From: CAIWHR01 sp963726775 | GTDB lineage: Bacteria; Pseudomonadota; Gammaproteobacteria; Burkholderiales; Casimicrobiaceae | Assembly: GCA_963726775.1 (NCBI GenBank) | Contig: CAVSDL010000001.1 | Coordinates: 1,240,001-1,304,000 of the forward strand | Direction: 5' to 3' | Length of the DNA: 64,000 bases | Part shown: in pieces, positions 45,692 through 53,392 of the stretch | Position numbering within the stretch: position 1 is the stretch's first letter | Layout of the letters: each line of letters begins with the position of its first letter | The notes under the pieces: generated by a model | Databases searched by the model: none | Told to the model about the DNA's origin: nothing | Seen by the model: only the letters and a program-made list of their open reading frames with translations | Translations under genes and position numbers: made by a program

Positions 45692-46468
45692 CTAGAGCGG
45701 CACGAACGTCCGCGTAGCGCCTGCACCGACCGCCGCGAGCCGATGGCCGAAGAGCGCCGACAGGCCGTCCGCGGTCAGCACCTCGTCCGCAGCCCCGGTC
45801 ACGGCGCGTCCCCCGCCGAGCGCGATCGCGCGATCGGCGTAGCGAATGGCGAGATGCAGGTCGTGGAGGACCATGACCAGCGCCTTGCCGCGGTCGCGAG
45901 CGAGGGCCGCGAGTGCATCGAGCGCGGTGATCTGCTGCCCGAGATCGAGGTGCGATGACGGCTCATCGAGCAGCATGACGTCCGGATCCTGCACGACCAG
46001 CGCGGCAAGCGCGACGCGCCGCCGCTCGCCCCCCGAAAGCGTGCGCACGTCGCGCGTCTCGAATCCGGAAAGACCGAAGCGCGCCAGCGCCGCGCGCGCG
46101 CATTCGATGTCGACCGCGGACTCCCACTCGAAGCGACCGAGATGCGGGTGGCGCCCCACGAGCACGGTCTCGAGCGCGGTCGCCGGAAAGAAATCGACGT
46201 TGTCCTGCGGCAGCCAGCCGCGGAGCTTCGCGCGTTCGCGCGGCGCAAGCGTGGCTAGCGGTAATCCATCGTACCGAAGGATGCCCGCGTCCGGGGCGCG
46301 CAGCCCCGCGAGCGTCGCGACGAGCGTCGTCTTGCCGGCGCCGTTCGGTCCGACGATCGCCCAGCACTCGCCGGCGCGCACCGCGAGGTCGAGCCCGGCG
46401 CACAGCGTGCGGCCCGCAACGGAAACCGCGAGGCCGTCGCAGGAAAGGCGCGGCGCAGCAGCCGTCAT
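45692..46468 (-). CDS. btuD: Cobalamin import ATP-binding protein
   Basis: This 258-residue ABC ATPase powers B12 uptake. Walker A is GPNGAGKTTL, the signature is LSGGERRRVALA, Walker B is DVMLLDEP, and the switch His is in LHDLH. The start overlaps the btuC stop by four bases. It converges with btuF, separated by 27 bases. A much longer frame upstream on the same strand overlaps btuC in another phase and is spurious. Confidence 0.93.
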   Translation of the reverse strand: MTAAAPRLSCDGLAVSVAGRTLCAGLDLAVRAGECWAIVGPNGAGKTTLVATLAGLRAPDAGILRYDGLPLATLAPRERAKLRGWLPQDNVDFFPATALETVLVGRHPHLGRFEWESAVDIECARAALARFGLSGFETRDVRTLSGGERRRVALAALVVQDPDVMLLDEPSSHLDLGQQITALDALAALARDRGKALVMVLHDLHLAIRYADRAIALGGGRAVTGAADEVLTADGLSALFGHRLAAVGAGATRTFVPL

Positions 46469-47502
46469 TCGCGCGACCCGCTCCTGGCCAGGAGGTAGAG
46501 GAACACCGGGACGCCGAGGAGCGCCGTGATCACGCCGACCGGAAGCTGCAACGGCGCGACCACGCTGCGCGCCAGGGTATCCGCGAGCACGACCAGCGTA
46601 CCGCCGGCGATGGCCGCCGCGGGAAGCAGCATGCGCTGGTCGTTGCCGACGACAAGTCGAACCGCATGCGGGACCACGAGTCCTACGAAGCCGATGGTGC
46701 CGGCGGTCGTGACGGCGGCGGCGGTGGCGAGCGCCGCGAGTACGTAGAGGGCGAGCGTGACGCGCGGAACGGCAACGCCCAGCGTAGCCGCGACCTCGTC
46801 GCCGCGCGCGAGGACATTGAGGTCGCGGGCGAGCGCGAATGCACCCACCAGCACCGCAGCGAGTGTCACGAGCGCGGGCAACGCGAGTGGCGTTGCCGAG
46901 AGGTCCCCGATGAGCCAGAACAGCATGCCCTTCACCTGCGCGTCGGGCGCGACGGTCAGCAACAACGCGATGATCGCGCCCCAGCCTGCGGCGACGACTA
47001 CGCCGGTCAGCAGCAGCCGCGTCGCGGTCCAGGGCGCGCGCGCGCGGTCGGCGCGAACGAGGCCGAAGACAAGTAGCGTCGAGGCGAGCGCTCCGCCGAA
47101 CGCAGCGGGGGTGACGAGTGCCGCGATTCCCGCCGTCATGGCCGCCAGCGCGCCGACCGCGGCGCCGCCGGAGATGCCGAGAACGTACGGGTCGGCGAGC
47201 GGATTGCGGAGCAAGACCTGCATCAGCGCGCCCGCGACGGCGAGTAACCCGCCCACCGCGAAAGCGGCGAGCGCACGTGGCAATCGAAGGCTGCGGACGA
47301 TCATGGCGCCGGTGTCGGCGGCGTCGCCAAGAAGCGCGCGGGCGATGGTTGCCAGGTCGACGGGGACGCTCCCCACCGCAAGCGCGAGACCCAGCGCCGC
47401 CGCGGCCGCAAGTCCGAGCACGGCGAGAATCGCGAGCGCACGGCCCCGGTGCGACAACAGTTGCGCGTGGGCGGCGAATGGAGAGGCGGGGAGCAATGAC
47501 AT
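46465..47502 (-). CDS. btuC: FecCD-family permease, cobalamin uptake
   Basis: This 345-residue inner-membrane permease has about ten hydrophobic helices and the FecCD signature blocks RLPRALAAFAVGG, RNPLADPYVLGISGGAAVGA and the coupling region GLVVPHAVRLVVGND. It pairs with the ATPase encoded just downstream. The promoter region (47503-47739) is shared with the divergent greB. I see no second riboswitch there, so regulation may differ from btuB. Confidence 0.92.
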   Translation of the reverse strand: MSLLPASPFAAHAQLLSHRGRALAILAVLGLAAAAALGLALAVGSVPVDLATIARALLGDAADTGAMIVRSLRLPRALAAFAVGGLLAVAGALMQVLLRNPLADPYVLGISGGAAVGALAAMTAGIAALVTPAAFGGALASTLLVFGLVRADRARAPWTATRLLLTGVVVAAGWGAIIALLLTVAPDAQVKGMLFWLIGDLSATPLALPALVTLAAVLVGAFALARDLNVLARGDEVAATLGVAVPRVTLALYVLAALATAAAVTTAGTIGFVGLVVPHAVRLVVGNDQRMLLPAAAIAGGTLVVLADTLARSVVAPLQLPVGVITALLGVPVFLYLLARSGSRE

Positions 47503-47739
47503 CGGAGCGTGGTCCCGGCGCGGCGCGTGCCGGTGCCAGGTCGATTATAGGGGCGTGCTGCCAGGGGGCTGCGCCAGCCGATGAACGCCAAGTTGGAGCA
47601 CCCTTGGCGCTGCGCACCTTCAGCCTGAGCGGGAACGAGCCCTCCTCCGGACGGCCGCGCGGGGGGGCATGCCCTCGGCGGGGCCGCACGCCTATAATTC
47701 GGACACCGGCCGGACGATTTCCGAGGCTGGACGAAAACG

Positions 47740-48342
47740 ATGAGCAAGGCATTTACCAGGGAATCCGATGCCGCGGCCGACGACGACGAGGTGGAAGTCC
47801 CGTCGCCGCTACCCGCCGGCGCGCGCAACTACATGACGCCGGGCGGATTCGACCGGATGAAGGCCGAGCTCGAACGGCTCGTGCAGAAGGACCGGCCGGA
47901 GCTGGTCGCGACGGTCGCGTGGGCCGCAGGCAACGGCGACCGCTCGGAAAACGGCGACTATATCTACGGCAAGAAGCGGTTGCGTGAAATCGACCGCCGC
48001 ATCCGGTTTCTGGTCAAGCGCCTCGACGTCGCGGAAGTCGTCGATCCGGCGGCGCCGCGTGACGATGACGGGGCGGACCGAATTTTTTTCGGCGCGACGG
48101 TGACGGTGCGCAATGCGAAGGATGAGAAGCGCACGGTCAGCATCGTCGGAGTCGACGAGATCAACACCGAGCGCGGCTACATCAGCTGGGTTTCACCCAT
48201 GGCACGCGCGCTCATCAAGGCGCGCGAAGGCGACACCGTCGCGCTCCGCACGCCCGGCGGCGTCGACGAGCTCGACATCATCGCAGTGCGCTACGAGCCG
48301 CTGGCGACCGGTGGTACCGGCTTGCCGACAGCCGCGGGTTGA
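47740..48342 (+). CDS. greB: Transcription elongation factor GreB
   Basis: This 200-residue factor rescues backtracked RNA polymerase by stimulating transcript cleavage. The coiled-coil finger region includes ERLVQKDRPEL and the GreB block RSENGDYIYGKKRLREIDRR, followed by the FKBP-like C-terminal domain. The N-terminus has an extra acidic stretch (ADDDEVEV) and the C-terminus a short tail. A TATAAT at 47693-47698, 42 bases upstream, is a plausible -10 element. Confidence 0.94.
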   Translation: MSKAFTRESDAAADDDEVEVPSPLPAGARNYMTPGGFDRMKAELERLVQKDRPELVATVAWAAGNGDRSENGDYIYGKKRLREIDRRIRFLVKRLDVAEVVDPAAPRDDDGADRIFFGATVTVRNAKDEKRTVSIVGVDEINTERGYISWVSPMARALIKAREGDTVALRTPGGVDELDIIAVRYEPLATGGTGLPTAAG

Positions 48343-48374
48343 CGCGACGCACATCCACCGGCTAGAGTGCCCCG

Positions 48375-48620
48375 ATGGTCTCGACGAATCAACCGACTGG
48401 CGTCGCGGCCGCTGCCGCTATCGAAACCGAGCTTGCGGCGCTGGAGCGCAAGCAGGCGTCGCTGATTGCGCATACGCGCGCGCTGCGTGCGGCGAACGAC
48501 ATGCTGCGCCGCGATCTCGCCGCGGCGAACACGCGCAACCACGCCCTGGCGGAACGCGTCGCGGAAGCCAGGAGGCGGCTGGATCAGTTGCTGGCGCGGC
48601 TGCCGGAGCCGGCGGAGTGA
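48375..48620 (+). CDS. Small coiled-coil protein preceding zapA
   Basis: This 81-residue protein is almost entirely helical, with heptad-like spacing (ELAALERKQASLIAHTRALR, then LDQLLARLPE). Short coiled-coil proteins of this type often precede zapA in betaproteobacteria and may work in cell division like ZapB, but I cannot name the family with certainty. Its stop overlaps a GTG in the zapA frame. Confidence 0.75.
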   Translation: MVSTNQPTGVAAAAAIETELAALERKQASLIAHTRALRAANDMLRRDLAAANTRNHALAERVAEARRRLDQLLARLPEPAE

Positions 48621-48649
48621 TCGCCCGGCCGCCGGCAACGGCCGAGCGC

Positions 48650-48985
48650 ATGATGACGCTCGATGTTTCGCTGCTTGGCCGCGACTACAAGGTCGCGTGC
48701 AAGGAGTCGGAGCGCGCCGAGCTCACCGCTTCCGTCGCGTTTCTCGACCAGCGGATGCGGGAGATTCGCGACTCGGGCAAGATCACGGGCGCTGAACGGA
48801 TCGTCGTGATGGCGGCGCTCAACATCGCGCACGACTACCTGCGTGAACGCGATGGGCCGCATGCGACGATCGCCTCGCCGCAAGCCCCCGCCGTCACCAT
48901 TGACGATGCCGCGCTGCGGCGTAGAATCGCCGATATGCAGTCCGCCATAGATCAAGCGCTCGCGGGCCAGGAAAAGACCTCCTAG
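48650..48985 (+). CDS. zapA: Cell division protein ZapA
   Basis: This protein of about 111 residues promotes FtsZ bundling at midcell. It begins MMTLDVSLLGRDYKVACKES, the ZapA domain start, followed by the helix with ASVAFLDQRMREIRDSGKI and ERIVVMAALNIAHDYL. A GTG at 48617 overlapping the previous stop would add eleven residues and is an alternative start. The 6S RNA gene follows about 20 bases after the stop, the usual order. Confidence 0.9.
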   Translation: MMTLDVSLLGRDYKVACKESERAELTASVAFLDQRMREIRDSGKITGAERIVVMAALNIAHDYLRERDGPHATIASPQAPAVTIDDAALRRRIADMQSAIDQALAGQEKTS

Positions 48986-49006
48986 CGTGATGGCGGCAGA
49001 CCCCAA

Positions 49007-49182
49007 GTTCCCTGCGGTGTTCGAGCTGTCCAAATACTCTTTGAACCAATGCTACCTAGCGAGGTTGCCTCGCCCTCGTTGAGCTGGTGTGCGCTCCCAC
49101 GCGGAAGCGCCTGAAGGCTCCGGCAGGCGGCCCTCTTGAACTCAGGTTCAAGATGACGGATGGCACGGCACAGGCGGGGAAC
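49007..49182 (+). ncRNA. ssrS: 6S RNA
   Basis: The region just downstream of zapA contains the 6S RNA hallmarks. GTTCCC at the 5' end (49007-49012) pairs with GGGGAAC at the 3' end (49176-49182). CCCTGCGGTGTTCG follows the 5' end, and the 3' half has the conserved hairpin CTTGAAC-TCAG-GTTCAAG (49135-49152). 6S RNA mimics an open promoter and sequesters the housekeeping RNA polymerase in stationary phase. The ends are estimates from base pairing. Confidence 0.8.
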
Positions 49183-49410
49183 ACCCCTTCAGGCGCATGT
49201 CGAGGCGCCATCACGGCATGCGGGCCTTGTTGCTGCCGCCTTTCGATTCCGGATCCCGTCAGGTTCGCTGCGGATCGAACGATCCGCGGCAAGCCAGTGC
49301 GTTCTACTCGCTACGCCGCGCCATCATCGACTTGATGCGGGTTCCGGTTTGCGCTGAGTCCCGATTCGCTGCGAAATTCGAACGCGCCTGTTCGCCGCAC
49401 GGTCCGCGCG

Positions 49411-49560
49411 TCAGGTCTTGAATCCGGTGACGTTGAACACCGGAATCGAATGCCGGATTCCCTTGAGCGCAACTCGCCGAACGCCGGAGTCCCGGGACGG
49501 CGCCATTTGCAAGGCCCGTCCGCGAGCAGCACCGCGACCGATGTCTTGCGGTGCCGCATC
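49411..49560 (-). pseudogene. Remnant of an adenylate/guanylate cyclase C-terminus
   Basis: The leftward frame ending at 49411 encodes RRVALKGIRHSIPVFNVTGF followed by a stop. This strongly resembles the very end of class III nucleotide cyclases, where a lysine-glycine pair and a PVxVYxVTG strand close the catalytic domain. Nothing upstream in this frame looks like the rest of the cyclase, and it runs into the start of the next gene. I read it as a fragment left by deletion or insertion. The left boundary is exact (stop codon); the right one is approximate. Confidence 0.5.
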
Positions 49561-49603
49561 GATCAAGCGCACGATCTCCATGCCTCTGTTACATTCTCGC
49601 GGC

Positions 49604-51334
49604 ATGAGCGCACGGCCAAACAAGCGCCGCCTTTCGGTAGTGGACATGGAGGTGATCCTCGCGGTCACCAGCAAATTGGCGGCCCCGTTCGACCTCATGA
49701 CCATGCTGTCCGAGGTCGTGAGCGCGGCAACGCAGGTCCTCCACGCCGACCGCGGCTCGGTGTGGCTGTACGATCCGGCGGCGGATCAGATGGTGCTCGA
49801 GATTGCCACGGGCATCGCGGCGGTGCGAGTGCCGGCGGGCACCGGGTTCGTCGGCGCCTGCGCCCGGGACCGGCGGATCATCAACGTGCCCGACTGTTAT
49901 TCGGACGAGCGTTTCAATCCGGAGGTAGACCGGGCATCCGGCTACAGGACGCGCTGCATGCTCACCCTGCCGCTGATCGACCACAAGGACGTTCTGGTGG
50001 GCGTGATGCAGCTCCTGAACAAGGCGGATGGCGTCTTCGACGAGAACGACGAGGCGCTCGCGACGGTGCTGGCCGCCCAGTGCGCGGTCGCGCTGCAGCG
50101 CGTGCGCATGACCGACGCCTTGATCGAAGGCGAGAAGATGCGCCAGGAGCTGGAGATGGCGCGCGCCGTGCAGATGAGCACGCTGCCCGCCACGATGCCC
50201 GTGGTTCCCGGGTACGATCTGTACGGAACCTTCCGGCCGGCGAGCCTCACCGGCGGCGACACTTTCGATCTTGAAGCCATCGACCAGGGCCTGCTGGTTG
50301 TCCTCGGCGATGCCACGGGCCACGGCATCGCCCCGGCGCTTTCGGTGACGCAGATGCATGCCATGTTGCGTATGGCATTCCGGCTGGGCGCCGATCTGGA
50401 GACGGCATTCATGCAGGTGAACAACCAGCTCGCAGGCGCCCTGGCCGACGACCGCTTTATCACGGCCTTCATCGGGCTCCTCGACGTTGCGGCCCATCGA
50501 ATGCGCTTTCACAGCGGCGGCCAGGCGCCGATCCTTCATTTCCAGGCGGCGACCGGGGGCTGCGTGCGCCACAATCCCACCAGCTTTCCTTTGGCGGCGA
50601 TGCCCCTCTCGTCCCTGCGGCCGGCCGTGAGCCTCGATATGCTGCCTGGCGACATCGTGGTCCTTCTCACCGACGGCATCTATGAATACCGCGGCGCCAC
50701 CGGCGAACAGTTCGGCGAGCAGCGCGTCGAGGAGATTCTCCTGTCCAACCACGGGAAGCCCACGGCCGAGTTGTCGGCAATCCTGCTCGATGCCGTCCGT
50801 GCGTTTGCGCAGGGCGCACCACAGGAGGACGACATGACGGTGGTGCTGGTGAAACGCGAGGCACGCGTGACAGCGCACCGGAATTTCCGGCGCAGCTTCG
50901 ATTCACTCAAGGAGATCTTTGCGTTCACCTCGGATTTCTTCGCCCGTCATGCGATCGATGCCGGGCTGCTGTCCGCCGTCGACCTGACGGTGGAGGAGTT
51001 GTTCACCAACATGGTCAAGTACAGCCCTGCGGGCGGCGCCCAAGTGCGCATCGACATTGTGACAGTCGCCGGAGGCGTGGAAGTGGCGCTGACAGACTAT
51101 GATGTCGAGCGTTTCGACGTCACGCGGGCACCCGACGCGGACATCGGCATGCCGATCAAGAAGCGCAACCCCGGTGGACTCGGTCTGCACCTGATCCGGC
51201 GTCTGGTGGATTCCATGAACTACGAGTATTCGAAGGATAGCCGGCAGAGCCGGATCACATTCCGCAAGACACTGGCGGGGCGCGCGAACGCCCGCAAAAC
51301 ACCGAATCCCGAGGGCAAGGATGCTGACGATTGA
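49604..51334 (+). CDS. GAF / PP2C-SpoIIE phosphatase / HATPase regulator (RsbU-like)
   Basis: This 576-residue signalling protein has three parts: a GAF sensor domain (about 25-168), a SpoIIE-type PP2C phosphatase (about 200-392, with GGDTFD and GDATGHG metal-binding motifs) and a C-terminal RsbW-like HATPase (about 410-545, with TVEELFTNMVKYS and GGLGLHLI). It therefore carries both the phosphatase and the kinase activities of a partner-switching system. The start is uncertain: ATGs at 49604 and 49580 are both possible, and a longer frame from 49418 is unlikely. The STAS gene overlaps its end, so the two are coupled. Confidence 0.88.
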   Translation: MSARPNKRRLSVVDMEVILAVTSKLAAPFDLMTMLSEVVSAATQVLHADRGSVWLYDPAADQMVLEIATGIAAVRVPAGTGFVGACARDRRIINVPDCYSDERFNPEVDRASGYRTRCMLTLPLIDHKDVLVGVMQLLNKADGVFDENDEALATVLAAQCAVALQRVRMTDALIEGEKMRQELEMARAVQMSTLPATMPVVPGYDLYGTFRPASLTGGDTFDLEAIDQGLLVVLGDATGHGIAPALSVTQMHAMLRMAFRLGADLETAFMQVNNQLAGALADDRFITAFIGLLDVAAHRMRFHSGGQAPILHFQAATGGCVRHNPTSFPLAAMPLSSLRPAVSLDMLPGDIVVLLTDGIYEYRGATGEQFGEQRVEEILLSNHGKPTAELSAILLDAVRAFAQGAPQEDDMTVVLVKREARVTAHRNFRRSFDSLKEIFAFTSDFFARHAIDAGLLSAVDLTVEELFTNMVKYSPAGGAQVRIDIVTVAGGVEVALTDYDVERFDVTRAPDADIGMPIKKRNPGGLGLHLIRRLVDSMNYEYSKDSRQSRITFRKTLAGRANARKTPNPEGKDADD

Positions 51335-51614
51335 TTTTGGCGCGGAGGGCGTCGTAGTGATCGACGGCCGGCTGGATGCCGCGCAGGCGCCGGCAGCGCA
51401 GGCGTTCCTCGATACGGTGCAGGGTACGGTCACGCTCGACTGCCGCGGGCTCGAATACATCTCCAGCGCCGGACTCGGCGTGCTCCTCAAGACCCAGAAG
51501 CGGCTGCTCGCCTCGGCCGGAAAGGTCCGGCTCACGGGCGTCAACCGCCATCTGCAGGACATCTTCCGCTATTCCGGTTTCGACCAGATCTTCGAAATCG
51601 AGGCGGCGCAGTAG
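51321..51614 (+). CDS. STAS-domain anti-sigma factor antagonist
   Basis: This 97-residue single STAS domain resembles RsbV/SpoIIAA. The phosphorylatable serine lies in the motif LEYISSAGLGVLL (about residues 45-57). Its start lies inside the end of the preceding GAF/PP2C/HATPase gene (14-base overlap), so the pair almost certainly works together. The HATPase would phosphorylate it and the PP2C domain would dephosphorylate it (family knowledge). The downstream target is not identified. Confidence 0.9.
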   Translation: MLTIDFGAEGVVVIDGRLDAAQAPAAQAFLDTVQGTVTLDCRGLEYISSAGLGVLLKTQKRLLASAGKVRLTGVNRHLQDIFRYSGFDQIFEIEAAQ

Positions 51615-51622
51615 CCTCCACC

Positions 51623-51651
51623 CCAACTTTTCCGGCCGCCGCGTGTAATTG
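51623..51651 (+). promoter_or_regulatory. Repeated motif, possible ECF-type promoter, copy 1
   Basis: CCAACTTTT, ten bases, then CGTGTAATTG occurs here and again with identical spacing at 52444-52472. The shape, an AAC-containing upstream block and a CGT-containing downstream block, resembles promoters of ECF sigma factors. It ends on the GTG start of the sigma gene, so any transcript from it would be nearly leaderless. That is a weakness of the promoter reading. Confidence 0.45.
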
Positions 51652-52199
51652 TGAGCGATGACACCGACCAGGCGTTGCTGGAACGCTACCGGAACGGGGA
51701 TCGGAGCGCCTTCACCGAGTTGGTGATCCGCTACCAGCGTCCGATCTACAACGCCGCGTTCTGGGTGTTGCACCGCGCCGAGGACGCGAGCGACGTCGCC
51801 CAGGTCGTGTTCCTCAAGGTTGCCGAGCGTCTGGAAGAGTACGACCCGAAATACAAGTTCTTCAGCTGGATCTACCGCATCGCGATCAACGAGTCCCTTA
51901 ATCTGCTGCGCCGCAGCAAGCGGGAAGAATCGCTGGACGACGAAGTCGATCTTCCGGGTGCCGAGAGTGCCAATCCGGAGCAGCGGGCAGGCGAGGCGGA
52001 GCTTTCCAGGCGGATACACAGCGCGTTGATGGGCATGACGACGAACGACCGGATAGTGTTGACGCTGAGGCACTTCTCCGAGTGCAGCTACGAGGAAATC
52101 GGACACATACTGGACGTGGACGAAAAGACGGTGAAATCCCGCCTGTACGAGGCGAGGCGCCGCCTGGCCGACCTGCTGAAGGATCTCCGCGCGAACTGA
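51651..52199 (+). CDS. ECF-type RNA polymerase sigma factor (RpoE-like)
   Basis: This 182-residue sigma-70-family factor has region 2 (about residues 10-80, including NAAFWVLHRAEDASDVAQVV and the FFSWIYRIAINESLNLLRR block) and region 4 (about 125-178, with CSYEEIGHILDVDEKTVKSR as the helix-turn-helix). A short acidic linker joins them. It starts with GTG. The next gene is an anti-sigma-like ORF one base downstream, the normal operon arrangement. The trailing PrsW gene suggests release by regulated proteolysis. Confidence 0.93.
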   Translation: MSDDTDQALLERYRNGDRSAFTELVIRYQRPIYNAAFWVLHRAEDASDVAQVVFLKVAERLEEYDPKYKFFSWIYRIAINESLNLLRRSKREESLDDEVDLPGAESANPEQRAGEAELSRRIHSALMGMTTNDRIVLTLRHFSECSYEEIGHILDVDEKTVKSRLYEARRRLADLLKDLRAN

Positions 52200-52200
52200 A

Positions 52201-53281
52201 ATGAATCATTCCGAACACCTGCCACTGATGCACGCGGTCCTGGACGGCGAGGCGACTCCCCGAGAGATTTCGGACCTGGAGCGCCTGCTGGCCGCCGAAC
52301 CCGGTGGCCCGCGCGGATTTCGACGAATTGCGACGCCTGTTCGACGGCTTGAAACGCGTGCCCAAACGCATGCCCCCCGAGGGTTTGGTGGCTTCGGTGA
52401 TGGCCGGTCTCCCGCAGCGTCCGCAACGGCGGAGCCGCGTCCGCCAACTTTTCTCGCGGCCACGTGTAATTGGAGAAGCTTCCACGGAAGCCCCGGGTGC
52501 CAATCCGGGGAAATCGGCAACGGTCCATCCGATCACGCAGCGAGGGCCATATTTCAGGGGTGAGAGCATGAGCGAACAGAAGAACGGTTCCTTCGGTAAT
52601 CGCAAGATCTGGATCGGCGGCGGAATTGCCGCAGCGGCGGCGATCGTCGCAATGACAACCGGCGTGTTCCCGCCTGCGGGTAACGACACGTCCGGTACGA
52701 TCGTTCCCGCGCAAAGGTACCGCGCGACCGGGAATGGCGACGGCGTGAAGCCTGGCGAGGCGCCGGCTACGCAGACGCCCGCGTCAGCTAATGGTATGGG
52801 TTTGAATGGTGCTGGTCCTGCAGCGACGCCGAGCGCCACGCCGAGCGCCACGCCGAGCGCCACGCCGAGCGCCACGCCGAGCGCCACGCCGAGCGCCACG
52901 CCGAGCGCCACGCCGAGCGCCACGCCGAGCGCTACCCCAAGCGCTACCCCAAGCGCCACGCCAAGCGCCCGGCCGAGCGCGACACCGAGCGCGACACCGA
53001 GCGCCACGCCGAGCGCCACGCCGAGCGCTACCCCAAGCGCTACCCCAAGCGCCACGCCAAGCGCCCGGCCGAGCGCGACACCGAGCGCGACACCGAGCGC
53101 CACGCCAAGCGCCCGGCCGAGCGCGACACCGAGCGCGACACCGAGCGCCACACCGAGCGCGACGCCGAGCGCGACACCGAGCGCGACACCGAGCGCCACA
53201 CCGAGCGCGACACCGAGCGCGACACCGAGCGCCACACCGAGCGCCACACCGAGCGCCACACCGAGCGCCACACCTCGGTAG
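52201..53281 (+). CDS. Anti-sigma-like protein with repeat tail, frameshifted near 52303
   Basis: The frame beginning at 52201 encodes MNHSEHLPLMHAVLDGEATP and reaches AAEP near residue 34, the usual start of a short anti-sigma domain. The natural continuation, VARADFDELRRLFDGLKRVP, lies in the +1 frame from 52304. That frame stays open to 53281, through a membrane segment (IGGGIAAAAAIVAMTTGVF) and the ATPS-repeat tail. If the shift is bridged, the product is a 359-residue protein with a cytoplasmic anti-sigma part, one helix and an export-side tail. The codon at the junction is CCC followed by G, a known type of +1-prone site. A sequencing error or a true mutation is equally possible. Confidence 0.6.
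52444..52472 (+). promoter_or_regulatory. Repeated motif, possible ECF-type promoter, copy 2
   Basis: This second copy of CCAACTTTT-N10-CGTGTAATTG lies within the anti-sigma coding region. It is about 97 bases before an in-frame ATG at 52569 that has GGGG upstream. That position would suit a promoter for a shorter product made only of the membrane segment and repeat tail. Confidence 0.45.
52569..53281 (+). CDS. Membrane-anchored (ATPS)n-repeat protein (possible internal product)
   Basis: Starting at the ATG at 52569, this reads as a 237-residue protein: a short polar N-terminus (MSEQKNGSFGNRK), one membrane helix, then a linker with TIVPAQRYRA, and 37 ATPS/ARPS repeats ending ATPR. A type II membrane orientation with the repeats outside the cytoplasm is likely (inference). 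It is in the same frame as the second half of the anti-sigma gene, so it could be either a separate protein or the C-terminal half of that protein. Proline/threonine/serine repeats suggest an extended, possibly glycosylated stalk. Confidence 0.6.
52823..53266. repeat. 12-base minisatellite, 37 units (ATPS)
   Basis: Thirty-seven uninterrupted 12-base units encode Ala-Thr/Arg-Pro-Ser. Unit variants include GCCACGCCGAGC, GCTACCCCAAGC, GCGACACCGAGC and GCCCGGCCGAGC. A higher-order pattern is visible: a block at 52931 recurs at 53027 (96 bases, eight units), and part of it recurs again after 48 bases at 53099. This points to stepwise expansion by segmental duplication. Every unit keeps the reading frame. 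Confidence 0.95.
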
Positions 53282-53309
53282 CTATTCGTAGCGGTCGAGT
53301 AGTCTGCAG

Positions 53310-53334
53310 CCGCCGGCCTCGTGCCGGCGGTTTT
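53310..53334 (+). terminator. Rho-independent terminator after the repeat protein
   Basis: CCGCCGGC (53310-53317) pairs with GCCGGCGG (53323-53330) across a five-base loop and is followed by TTTT. It lies 28 bases after the stop of the repeat protein and separates the sigma unit from the next gene. Confidence 0.8.
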
Positions 53335-53392
53335 GCGTTGTGCCAACAACCCGGTATCCTTCGGCGGCATCGGAATGCAGGGGGATACCGGG

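Noticed and set aside
51898..53370. 490-residue minus-strand frame with ALGV repeats
   Set aside because: This is the complement of the ATPS array and overlaps the sigma factor; no ribosome-binding site or domain.
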